DNA from: Sedimentisphaerales bacterium
GTDB taxonomy: Bacteria; Planctomycetota; Phycisphaerae; Sedimentisphaerales; SM23-30
NCBI GenBank assembly: GCA_030636065.1
Contig: DAOVXR010000097.1
Span: forward strand, 1 to 6,672
DNA: 6,672 bases
Direction of reading: 5' to 3'
Shown here: positions 1-5,884 of the stretch, piece after piece
Numbering within the stretch: the first letter of the stretch is position 1
Layout of the letters: each line of letters starts with the position of its first letter
Translations under genes and position numbers: made by a program
Notes under the pieces: generated by a model
What the model was told of the DNA's origin: nothing
Seen by the model: only the letters and a program-made list of their open reading frames with translations
The model's database searches: none

Positions 1-351
1 GATCATTTAATCAGGACGGGTGCGGATTCGGTACAGACTTTTGCGCCGGTCGGCAAGTTTCATCCATACTGGCTGTATCAACTCGACGACGATCACGCGA
101 CGAAATATATCGACAACGAGGTATTCCAACGGCAGGATTTACCGCAGCTATATACGATTGACGGAGCGGTCGGCGTGGTTAAATATGAGGCCTTGATGGC
201 GGCACACGGCAGCGACGACCCACACGCGTTTTGGGGGAACGACCGACGCGGCCTCATACAGGATAGTCATGAAACTGTGGACATTGACACGTTTCGGGAT
301 TTCTTCCTGGCCGAGGCGGTTTTACGCGAACAGCAGTTGCAAAATTTGTAA
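1..351 (+). CDS. neuA: CMP-N-acetylneuraminate (nonulosonate) cytidylyltransferase, 3' part only
   Basis: Reading frame 1 is open from the left edge to a TAA at 349-351 and gives the last 116 residues of a protein; the family is usually about 230 residues, so roughly the N-terminal half lies outside the window. Seen in the sequence: a FHPYW segment, an FQRQDLPQLY segment, the IDGAV strand, and near the end TVDIDTFRDFFLAEAVL. This order (HPYW, R-Q-x-LP, DGA, then DIDT-x-x-DF) is typical of acylneuraminate cytidylyltransferases, in which the two Asp of DID bind the metal. The enzyme activates sialic acid or a related nonulosonic acid with CTP in the cytoplasm. The neuB and neuC genes downstream support the call. 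Whether the substrate is Neu5Ac, legionaminic acid or another nine-carbon sugar cannot be told from this half. The nucleotide-binding N-terminal motif is not visible. Confidence 0.87.
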   Translation, partial: DHLIRTGADSVQTFAPVGKFHPYWLYQLDDDHATKYIDNEVFQRQDLPQLYTIDGAVGVVKYEALMAAHGSDDPHAFWGNDRRGLIQDSHETVDIDTFRDFFLAEAVLREQQLQNL

Positions 352-369
352 AACACGAAATGACGAGTG

Positions 370-442
370 GCATGCCTTTACCGGCATAGCCGGGATAGGC
401 ATGTAGCGAACCCACATGCTTATGCTTCGCAAAAGCATGCCT
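370..442. repeat. Paired REP-like hairpins after neuA
   Basis: Two hairpins lie side by side, starting 19 bases after the neuA stop. The first has arms CATGCCT (371-377) and AGGCATG (397-403), with an inner stem CCGGC (381-385) and GCCGG (389-393) around an ATA loop. The second pairs CATGCTT (415-421) or ATGCTT (422-427) with AAGCATG (433-439), giving two alternative foldings. The octamer GCATGCCT occurs directly repeated at 370-377 and 435-442. The arrangement resembles bacterial REP/BIME intergenic repeats and could shield the 3' end of the neuA mRNA. There is no T-run after either stem, so a classical intrinsic terminator is unlikely. That it is a multicopy family is inference; only one copy is in the window. 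Confidence 0.5.
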
Positions 443-481
443 CCCGTCAAAGGGGTGAAACCAACAAGAGGGAAATAAATT

Positions 482-835
482 ATGTTATGCAAAATATGTG
501 GAAGTCCCGAAAGAAAAATGTGGCCACCATCAAGTAGAACCCCATCATTCGACACTATTAAAAAAGGCAATTGGATTACGCTTGTAGAGTGTTTAGAATG
601 TAAAAGCCTATGGGTTGGTGTTCCATATGAACCATATGCTGTTTTTGTGTATTTTGTGCGGTGGGAAAAAACCGTCGCTGATTGGCAGGAATTGCACGAT
701 GCTGATGATGGGGAGCAGATCTCAGAGTGGCATACAAAACAATTACTGGCTTTAGAACCGACGCTCAGCGAAGAAGATAAGAAGGCAGTCGAATGGCACA
801 GACAAAGAAGCTACGGCCGAACACCATTTGATTGA
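482..835 (+). CDS. Small four-cysteine (zinc-ribbon-like) protein of unknown function
   Basis: 117 residues, ATG start at 482 preceded by AGAGGG (467-472) at a reasonable distance; another ATG 5 bases later is out of frame. Two CxxC pairs are visible: C3/C6 at the extreme N-terminus and C37/C40, about 30 residues apart, which looks like a zinc ribbon. After C40 comes a W-rich stretch with VPYEPYAVF, then an acidic helical C-terminal half (EEDKKAVEWHRQRSYGR). There is no signal peptide or membrane segment, so it is probably cytoplasmic. I do not recognise the family with certainty. Small single-domain proteins of this build are sometimes immunity proteins or orphan cargo genes, but nothing here shows a partner toxin. 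It sits in an AT-richer stretch (45 G/C of 120 bases at 541-660, counted by hand, against 33 of 60 at 1141-1200), which suggests an origin different from the neu genes around it. Confidence 0.75.
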   Translation: MLCKICGSPERKMWPPSSRTPSFDTIKKGNWITLVECLECKSLWVGVPYEPYAVFVYFVRWEKTVADWQELHDADDGEQISEWHTKQLLALEPTLSEEDKKAVEWHRQRSYGRTPFD

Positions 836-892
836 GATTTGATACATTGAAGTTGTTTAACTGATAAAAAATCAGGAAACGGAGCAAACATA

Positions 893-946
893 ATGAAATT
901 TGAATTCCCCAATAAAAGTATGACAATAGATATTGAAACGACTTAG
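893..946 (+). CDS. 17-residue mini-ORF, possibly the 5' remnant of a lost gene
   Basis: ATG at 893, stop TAG at 944-946, encoding 17 residues starting MKFEFPNKSM. A good ribosome-binding site, GGAG at 881-884, lies 8 bases upstream, better than those of the neu genes. The peptide reads like the start of an ordinary soluble protein (alternating FEF and TIDIE strand) cut short, rather than a mature peptide. The surrounding DNA is AT-rich (19 G/C of 60 at 901-960). It may be the truncated beginning of a gene paired with the upstream four-cysteine gene, whose remainder was deleted, or a chance ORF. Translation is possible but unproven. Confidence 0.25.
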   Translation: MKFEFPNKSMTIDIETT

Positions 947-1015
947 GTTGCAAAAAACCAATATTGGGTTGACAACGTGCTGTTCTAACACTACTGATTA
1001 TTATACATTAAAGTT

Positions 1016-2473
1016 ATGGCGTACAAAACTTATGATATTGTTTTGATTTTCCCCCCGATACGGACTTGGGACAATCCGCGAAATTTCCCGACCGGAACGG
1101 GCCTGATAGCGGCACGGCTGCGGCAGGCGGGTTATGAAGTAGCGGTAATCGACGTGAACGGCCTGCGATGGGAAGACGAGCAGGTATTGGAAAAACTCCG
1201 GGAATATAACCCATCCGTTATAGGTCTTGGAGGGCTTATTACCACTTATGGCTGGGTAAAGCGGATGAGCCGGAAGATACGACAGCAATGGCCGGAGAAA
1301 AAAATCATACTGGGCGGCTCGGTCGGCACCAGTATTATCGAGACCGCACTGCGGAATCTGAGCATTGACCTGATCGCTGTTGGCGAAGCGGACGACACAA
1401 TTCTTGATTTGCTGCCGGCACTGCTGAACAAAGAACCCATCGACAATATCGCCGGTCTGGCATATCTAAAAGACTCTGAAGTAGTACACACACCTTTCAG
1501 GCCGATGATCAAAAATATAGATGAGTTACCTTACCCGGCGTGGGACATGTTTCCTATGGATGTTTATCTGACAAACCCGGTAGTGGGAGTAGGCAGGGAT
1601 ATAGACATTATCAGTTCCCGCGGTTGTCCGTTCACATGTCGATACTGCTATCGCATATTCGGGCGTAACTTTCGCGGCCGAAGCGCCGAACACGTGGTAG
1701 GCGAAATGCTGGCCCTGAAACGGGACTATGATGTGGATTTCATCAGCTTTCAGGACGACTGTTTTGTTATCAATAAAAAGCGGGTGTTCGAGATTTGCGA
1801 CCTGATTGACGCTGAGGGGCTTAATAAGTCGTTGCGATGGAGTTGTACGGGCCGTGTAACTGTCTGCGATAAGGAATTGCTCGGGCGAATGCGCGCCAGC
1901 GGTTGCGTATCGGTCAGTTACGGGATTGAGAGCGGCTCGGAAAAGATACTCAATGCCATGAGTAAGAGAGCGACGATAGCCCAGGCGAAAGAGGCGATCC
2001 GAAATACCCGCGAGGTCGGCCTGCGGTGTCCTGTCTCGTTTATGATAGGCTATCCGGGCGAGACACGCGAAACAGTTATGGCGACAGTCGAGTTTTGTAG
2101 AGATATGAATATCCCTTTGGCGGCATTGATGTTCACATGTCCATATCCGGGAACAGCTTTGTATGAACAGGTTAAGGACACCACCCGGTTCAAAGAACAG
2201 TTCGCTACGGAAGAGGATTTCGTATTGAAGATGGCCGATGCGCTGGAGCTTACGGTAAATCTGACGGACGCCGGCGATGAGGAAATGTTGGCATTACGAC
2301 AAGAGGCTTTGGCGCTGGCAAAGCGGAACTATCAGCCGCCAGGCGCGGAAGAGGTCGTTGCCCAGGAAAAAGAACTATATGGCGAGGAACTGTATCGCAA
2401 GGCCCAGGAACAGTTACACAGTCCTGAAATGCAGGCGCATCGGAGCCGACACGGATTCAATGAAGAAAATTGA
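1016..2473 (+). CDS. B12-binding-domain radical SAM protein of a nonulosonate locus
   Basis: 485 residues. Residues 1 to about 140 form a Rossmann-like cobalamin-binding-type domain (YDIVLIFPP start, then GYEVAVIDVNG, VIGLGG, IILGGSVG and VGEADDTILDLL). The radical SAM core follows, with the 4Fe-4S cluster cysteines C204, C208 and C211 in SSRGCPFTCRYCY, FQDDCF at 245-250, the SAM-site motif GIESGSE at 303-309 and FMIGYPGET at 342-350. The C-terminal 80 residues are charged and helical. The usual DxHxxG cobalamin lower ligand is not visible (the region reads DVNGLRW), so B12 may bind base-off without His or not at all. Members of this superfamily methylate unactivated carbons or carry out rearrangements. 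The substrate is unknown; the position between neuA and neuB suggests a sugar precursor, nonulosonic acid or glycan. The start gives the canonical N-terminus, but no Shine-Dalgarno precedes it. The end overlaps neuB by 14 bases. Confidence 0.93.
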   Translation: MAYKTYDIVLIFPPIRTWDNPRNFPTGTGLIAARLRQAGYEVAVIDVNGLRWEDEQVLEKLREYNPSVIGLGGLITTYGWVKRMSRKIRQQWPEKKIILGGSVGTSIIETALRNLSIDLIAVGEADDTILDLLPALLNKEPIDNIAGLAYLKDSEVVHTPFRPMIKNIDELPYPAWDMFPMDVYLTNPVVGVGRDIDIISSRGCPFTCRYCYRIFGRNFRGRSAEHVVGEMLALKRDYDVDFISFQDDCFVINKKRVFEICDLIDAEGLNKSLRWSCTGRVTVCDKELLGRMRASGCVSVSYGIESGSEKILNAMSKRATIAQAKEAIRNTREVGLRCPVSFMIGYPGETRETVMATVEFCRDMNIPLAALMFTCPYPGTALYEQVKDTTRFKEQFATEEDFVLKMADALELTVNLTDAGDEEMLALRQEALALAKRNYQPPGAEEVVAQEKELYGEELYRKAQEQLHSPEMQAHRSRHGFNEEN

Positions 2474-3500
2474 CGGTATGAAATATCCTTATATTATCGC
2501 CGAGGCGGGAGTCAATCATAATGGTCGATTGGCAACGGCGCTGGAGCTTGTCAAGGCCGCACATGGGGCAGGGGCCGACTGTATAAAGTTTCAGGCGTTC
2601 ACAGCCGAGGAACTTGTGGTCAAGAACGCCGAAAAGGCCCAATACCAGAAGCGCAGTGGCCCAAAGGGCGAAAGTCAATACGATATGTTACAGCGGCTGG
2701 AACTGAAAGAGTTCGAATTCGCCGCGATAAAAAAACATTGTGATGAGCTTGAAATCGATTTTCTTATAACGCCTTTCTCGCCGCGCTGGGTCCGGGTATT
2801 TTATGAGACGGGTGTGGCTGCCTTCAAGACAGGATCGGGCAACCTGAATGACACAGCCTTATTGGAAGCAATCGGACAAACTCACTTGCCGGTAATTATT
2901 TCAACCGGTATGTCGAAATTAAATGAGGTTGACAAGACAATAACCATTCTTCGGAAATCCGGAAGTGAGCACTTGTCCGTATTACATTGTGTAAGTTTAT
3001 ATCCCACTCGACTTGAGCAGGCCAATTTGAACGCCGTCAAAACAATCGCGGAACACACTCATCTGCCGACAGGTTTTTCGGATCATACGGAAGAACTTAT
3101 TACCGGCGCGTTGGCAGTGGCAGCCGGTGCGGTAATCCTTGAGAAACATTTCACTTTGGACAAAAAAATGGAAGGGCCCGACCACAAAATGAGCCTTGTT
3201 CCGGAAGAACTGACTGAATATATCCGACTGGCGCGTCAGGCTGAGAAAGCCTGCGGCGACGGACAAAAAAAACTGTTGACAGCGGAAGAGAAAATGAAAG
3301 AAACTGTTCGGATGAGCGTAGTTGCCGCAATTTTTATTAAGGCGGGCACAAAAATCACGCGTAAAATGATTACAATTAAAAGGCCGGGAACAGGAATACC
3401 AGCCGAGCGGATAGACGTTGTAATAAACACAACCGCAGCTTGCGATATGGAACCTGACCACATTATAAATCGAAATGATTTAATAACACCTGAATTTTAA
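2460..3500 (+). CDS. neuB: N-acetylneuraminate (nonulosonate) synthase, NeuB family
   Basis: 346 residues from ATG 2460, which overlaps the radical SAM stop; an in-frame ATG at 2478 (MKYPYIIAEAG) is an equally family-like start. Neither has a strong Shine-Dalgarno, so translational coupling is likely. The enzyme condenses phosphoenolpyruvate with ManNAc or a related sugar. The TIM-barrel domain (about 11-260) shows IIAEAGVNHNG, IKFQAF, ESQYDML, ITPF, ISTGMS, HCVSLYPT (176-183), GFSDHT with H209, and LEKHFTLDK with H230; these two His match the metal ligands of the family and keep the usual 21-residue spacing. GPDH follows at 239-242. The C-terminal SAF (antifreeze-like) domain, about 284-346, has KRPGTGIP. 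Two departures stand out: the family's usual SGE reads SGN (N128), and PFD reads PFS (S107), both near the sugar site. Product could be sialic, legionaminic or a variant acid. Confidence 0.94.
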   Translation: MKKIDGMKYPYIIAEAGVNHNGRLATALELVKAAHGAGADCIKFQAFTAEELVVKNAEKAQYQKRSGPKGESQYDMLQRLELKEFEFAAIKKHCDELEIDFLITPFSPRWVRVFYETGVAAFKTGSGNLNDTALLEAIGQTHLPVIISTGMSKLNEVDKTITILRKSGSEHLSVLHCVSLYPTRLEQANLNAVKTIAEHTHLPTGFSDHTEELITGALAVAAGAVILEKHFTLDKKMEGPDHKMSLVPEELTEYIRLARQAEKACGDGQKKLLTAEEKMKETVRMSVVAAIFIKAGTKITRKMITIKRPGTGIPAERIDVVINTTAACDMEPDHIINRNDLITPEF

Positions 3501-3506
3501 TCTGAA

Positions 3507-4679
3507 GTGCAACAAAACGAAAAAACAAAACAAAACAAGCGACGGGTGATGGTAATCACCGGTACCAGGGCGGACTACGGGATTCTGCTGCCGGTTATCC
3601 AGGCTATCGACAAACACCCAAAGCTCCAGTTGCAATTATTGGCGACCGGAATGCATCTGCTGCGAAAGTTTGGCCATACAATTGAGGAGGTTGAACAGGA
3701 CGGTTGGCCGATTGCCGGACGGGTACGTTTGCAGGGTAGCCGGGACGATGTTATCGGAAACAGCCGGGCGTTTGGTACCGCCATTGCCCGGATGACCGAT
3801 ATTTTTCACCGTATGAAAACCGATATTGTGCTGGTACTGGGGGATCGGATGGAAATGTTCGCCGCGGCGGCTGCCGCAACGGCCGGCCAACTTATATTGG
3901 CGCACATTCACGGTGGGGACACGGCAATTGGCGTTCAGGACGAGGCTTATCGCCACGCGATCAGCAAATTGGCGCATATTCATTTTGCCGCCTCGGCCGG
4001 TGCTGAAAAAAGGCTGTTGATGCTGGGAGAGGAATCTTTTCGTATTTATCAGACCGGCTCACCCGCTTTGGACAATTTATCAAAAAAAATCTGTAAAAAA
4101 ATTACCGTCCTGAATAATCGGGCTGGTTTTGATGTTCGGGATGATTTTTTACTGGTTTTACAGCATCCGGCGGGCGGTTCGGCCTCGCAGGAAGAAAAAC
4201 GCATGGCCCAGACTTTGAGTGGTTGTGATCGTAAAGGCTTGAAGTTACTTGTGTTATGTCCCAATTGCGATTCGGGCTTTTCCGGGATCATCCGGGCTGC
4301 CCAACGTTTTTGTCGCGCCAAATCGTACCCTTTCATAAAGCACCTGCCGCGGGACGTGTTTTTGGGACTTTTGACTCATTCGCGGGCACTTATCGGAAAT
4401 AGTTCCAGCGGGATCATTGAGACAGGTTATCTAAATGTCGATGTAATAGATGTTGGCCCCCGTCAGACGGGCAGGGGCCGCGGTGCGAATGTGATTGATA
4501 TTGATTATGGCCGTAAAAACGTAAGTGGGGCCGTCGATAGGATATTACAGCGACGAGGAAAGAGCCGACGTAAGCCGTGCGTTATTTATGGTGATGGCCG
4601 CAGTGGCATACGCATCGCCGCGATTCTTGCGAAGATAGGAATAGATCAAAAGCTGAAACAGAAAAAAATCACCTATTAA
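3507..4679 (+). CDS. neuC: UDP-N-acetylglucosamine 2-epimerase (hydrolysing), NeuC/LegG family
   Basis: 390 residues, GTG start at 3507, 6 bases after the neuB stop. The next starts (GTG 3546, ATG 3549) would cut into the first beta strand, so 3507 is preferred although its ribosome-binding site is weak. The enzyme removes UDP while inverting C2, giving free ManNAc, or the diacetamido analogue in LegG-type enzymes. Seen: ITGTRADYG (17-25), LGDRMEMFAAA (111-121), HIHGGD (133-138), D145/E146 and RH (149-150) followed by AISK, HP at 219-220, PNCDSG (251-256), and GNSSSGIIE (296-304), which marks the UDP-binding C-terminal lobe of the GT-B-fold epimerases. Then VGPRQTGRGRGANVID matches the family's RQxGRxRGxxVID. 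All expected motifs are intact. It supplies the substrate for NeuB next door. NeuC and LegG cannot be told apart by eye. Confidence 0.92.
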   Translation: MQQNEKTKQNKRRVMVITGTRADYGILLPVIQAIDKHPKLQLQLLATGMHLLRKFGHTIEEVEQDGWPIAGRVRLQGSRDDVIGNSRAFGTAIARMTDIFHRMKTDIVLVLGDRMEMFAAAAAATAGQLILAHIHGGDTAIGVQDEAYRHAISKLAHIHFAASAGAEKRLLMLGEESFRIYQTGSPALDNLSKKICKKITVLNNRAGFDVRDDFLLVLQHPAGGSASQEEKRMAQTLSGCDRKGLKLLVLCPNCDSGFSGIIRAAQRFCRAKSYPFIKHLPRDVFLGLLTHSRALIGNSSSGIIETGYLNVDVIDVGPRQTGRGRGANVIDIDYGRKNVSGAVDRILQRRGKSRRKPCVIYGDGRSGIRIAAILAKIGIDQKLKQKKITY

Positions 4680-4693
4680 CAACTTTACACAGC

Positions 4694-4698
4694 GAGGA
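4694..4698 (+). promoter_or_regulatory. Shine-Dalgarno for the HDOD gene (supports GTG start)
   Basis: GAGGA sits 5 bases before GTG 4704. The neu genes just upstream lack such a site, so this gene can be initiated independently even if it shares their transcript. Confidence 0.7.
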
Positions 4699-4703
4699 CA
4701 ACC

Positions 4704-5552
4704 GTGGGAGAATCAGCAGCACTTGAAATAGCCAATCATGCCATTGAAATCGCGACTTTGCCGGAAGTAACGATGAGAATCATCGAAGTGGTTCAGGATG
4801 AGCGTAGCACGGCCCACGATTTGCATCAGATTGTTCGCAACGACCCGGCCCTTTCGGCAAGGGTATTGCGCGTCGTGAATTCGGCTTTTTACGGTCTTCC
4901 AGGCCAGATCGGCAGTATCGACCGAGCCATTATGCTGTTGGGTCTCAATGCCGTGAAGAATATCGCTATTGCGGCTTCTATCGGCAAGATGTTCAAAAGC
5001 AGTGTTATATGTGACGATTTTACCGGCAAGGATTTATGGACTCACAGTGTAGCTGTTGGTGCCACCAATAAATTGATCGCGAGTGCTGCGGGCATGTCCC
5101 TGCCGGACGAGGCTTTTCTGACAGGATTAATCCACGACATCGGGCTTGTAGCTGTAATGCAGTGCTACGCCGAGGATGTCCAGAAAATTGTGGATATAAC
5201 CAGGAGTGGTATTCCTTATCGCCAGGCTGAAGAGAAAATTATCGGAGCCAACCATCAGGAAATCGGTATTGCCTTGACAACAAAGTGGAAATTCCCTCGT
5301 TCGTTCCAGTTTGTAACGGGTTTTCATCACGAGCCGATGGAGTTGGCCCCGGAGAATCGGATGCTTTCGGTTATCACGCACATTTCCGACATTTTATGTG
5401 CCCGCGGTGAGTTCGGCATGACAATTACCGTTGAAGCTGAAGAGATTCCCCAGGAATTGAAAGATGAAATTGGCATAACGTCCGAGCAACTGGACGAGAT
5501 ATCCGGTAATATCGAGGACGAACTCCAGGCCGTCCGATCGCTGATCGAATAA
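4704..5552 (+). CDS. HDOD-domain signalling protein
   Basis: 282 residues, GTG start, 24 bases after neuC with no terminator in between, so read-through from the neu genes is likely. The HDOD domain covers about residues 10-215: LPEVTMRIIEVV, the IVRNDPALSARVLRVVNSAFYG block (about 43-64), IDRAIMLLGLNAVKNIAIA (72-90), and the HD helix GLIHDIGLV (141-149). Histidines H114, H144/D145, H184, H208 and H209 remain, so several metal-site positions of the HD superfamily are kept, although HDOD proteins are usually regarded as non-enzymatic protein-interaction modules. The last 40 residues are acidic helices. There is no signal peptide, membrane segment, receiver or kinase domain, so it is a stand-alone cytoplasmic HDOD protein. 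HDOD proteins act in signalling, motility and stress control in other bacteria; the specific role here is unknown, and its placement after neuC may be only positional. Confidence 0.92.
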   Translation: MGESAALEIANHAIEIATLPEVTMRIIEVVQDERSTAHDLHQIVRNDPALSARVLRVVNSAFYGLPGQIGSIDRAIMLLGLNAVKNIAIAASIGKMFKSSVICDDFTGKDLWTHSVAVGATNKLIASAAGMSLPDEAFLTGLIHDIGLVAVMQCYAEDVQKIVDITRSGIPYRQAEEKIIGANHQEIGIALTTKWKFPRSFQFVTGFHHEPMELAPENRMLSVITHISDILCARGEFGMTITVEAEEIPQELKDEIGITSEQLDEISGNIEDELQAVRSLIE

Positions 5553-5572
5553 GCCCCTTGCGTTCTTCTAAA

Positions 5573-5593
5573 GTGCCAGGCACACTCCGTGTG
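5573..5593. repeat. Overlapping palindromes after the HDOD gene
   Basis: GTGCC-A-GGCAC (5573-5583) is followed by the overlapping CACAC-TCC-GTGTG (5581-5593). The shared CAC means only one can fold at a time. There is no T-run behind it, so it is a weak candidate for the HDOD gene's 3' end. Palindromes built on GTGCCAGGCAC recur in intergenic regions of some bacteria; this is from memory, not checked. Confidence 0.35.
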
Positions 5594-5642
5594 GCGATCT
5601 TATTCGTCATTTCTTTTTCTTTATTCAATATTTCTTTGATTC

Positions 5643-5677
5643 GACGTTGAGCGTTGGGCGTTGAATGTTGGACGTTC
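5643..5677. repeat. Heptamer tandem repeat, five units
   Basis: Five consecutive 7-base units: GACGTTG, AGCGTTG, GGCGTTG, AATGTTG, GACGTTC. Consensus is RRYGTTG; on the minus strand it reads CAACRYY. The core GTT is invariant while the first three bases vary, and only the last unit changes the final G. Confidence 0.8.
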
Positions 5678-5699
5678 AATTCTTCTTCTTTTCTCTTCT

Positions 5700-5713
5700 G
5701 GATTCTGGATTCT
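5700..5713. repeat. Heptamer tandem repeat GGATTCT x2
   Basis: GGATTCT occurs twice in direct tandem (5700-5706, 5707-5713) inside the pyrimidine-rich region. The period is the same as the five-unit array 23 bases upstream, but the sequence differs. Confidence 0.6.
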
Positions 5714-5764
5714 TCTTTTTCTTTGCTTCCTTCGCTACCTTTTGTTCAATTTATTCTTTCTGTC

Positions 5765-5778
5765 TTCTAAATTCTAAA
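5765..5778. repeat. Heptamer tandem repeat TTCTAAA x2
   Basis: TTCTAAA is present twice in tandem (5765-5771, 5772-5778). This is the third 7-base-period repeat in the same intergenic region. Confidence 0.6.
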
Positions 5779-5869
5779 TCCTCCTTAATTCCGTCCCGAA
5801 AAATACCGAATAAAACATTAGCAAGACAACACTGATATGCAGCATCGCATAAGAAATTACGTGTTTTCC

Positions 5870-5876
5870 GGAGGAG
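5870..5876 (+). promoter_or_regulatory. Strong Shine-Dalgarno that fixes the PilZ-like start
   Basis: GGAGGAG lies 8 bases before ATG 5885, a near-perfect ribosome-binding site. The longer reading from ATG 5837 has no such site and would add 16 unconserved-looking residues. Confidence 0.8.
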
Positions 5877-5884
5877 ACAAACAG

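Larger units (their letters stand above)
5553..5884. other. Non-coding, pyrimidine-rich intergenic region with short tandem repeats
   Basis: No convincing gene is seen on either strand in this 332-base stretch. It starts with two overlapping small palindromes (5573-5593). From about 5600 to 5790 the + strand is strongly pyrimidine-biased (runs such as TTCTTCTTCTTTTCTCTTC) and holds three sets of 7-base tandem repeats, listed separately. A period of 7 shifts frame at every unit, which argues against coding. The last 50 bases before the PilZ-like gene return to mixed composition and presumably contain its promoter, but no clear -35/-10 pair could be identified. Confidence 0.7.

Noticed and set aside
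958..967. Palindrome CCAATATTGG upstream of the radical SAM gene as an operator
   Set aside because: A 10-base palindrome is expected several times by chance in a window of this size, and no second copy is seen.
969..1004. TTGACA (969-974) as the -35 of a promoter for the radical SAM-neuB-neuC block
   Set aside because: The hexamer is perfect, but no good -10 lies 16-18 bases away; the best AT-rich candidates (GATTAT, TATTAT) are 21-24 bases downstream.
2277..2459. N-terminal extension of neuB back to ATG 2277
   Set aside because: It lies inside the radical SAM gene in another frame and has no NeuB-like sequence; the family N-terminus begins near 2478.
3636..3983. Minus-strand open frames of 69-154 codons opposite neuB and neuC
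   Set aside because: They mirror strongly supported + strand genes, lack ribosome-binding sites and show no domain-like pattern.
5425..5679. Minus-strand ORF of 84 codons across the heptamer array
   Set aside because: It begins inside the repeat and runs back into the HDOD gene; the repeat-derived N-terminus is a typical spurious translation.
5785..5820. Sigma-28-like promoter (TTAATTCC ... ACCGAATAA) before the PilZ-like gene
   Set aside because: Only a loose match with several mismatches; not enough to call.
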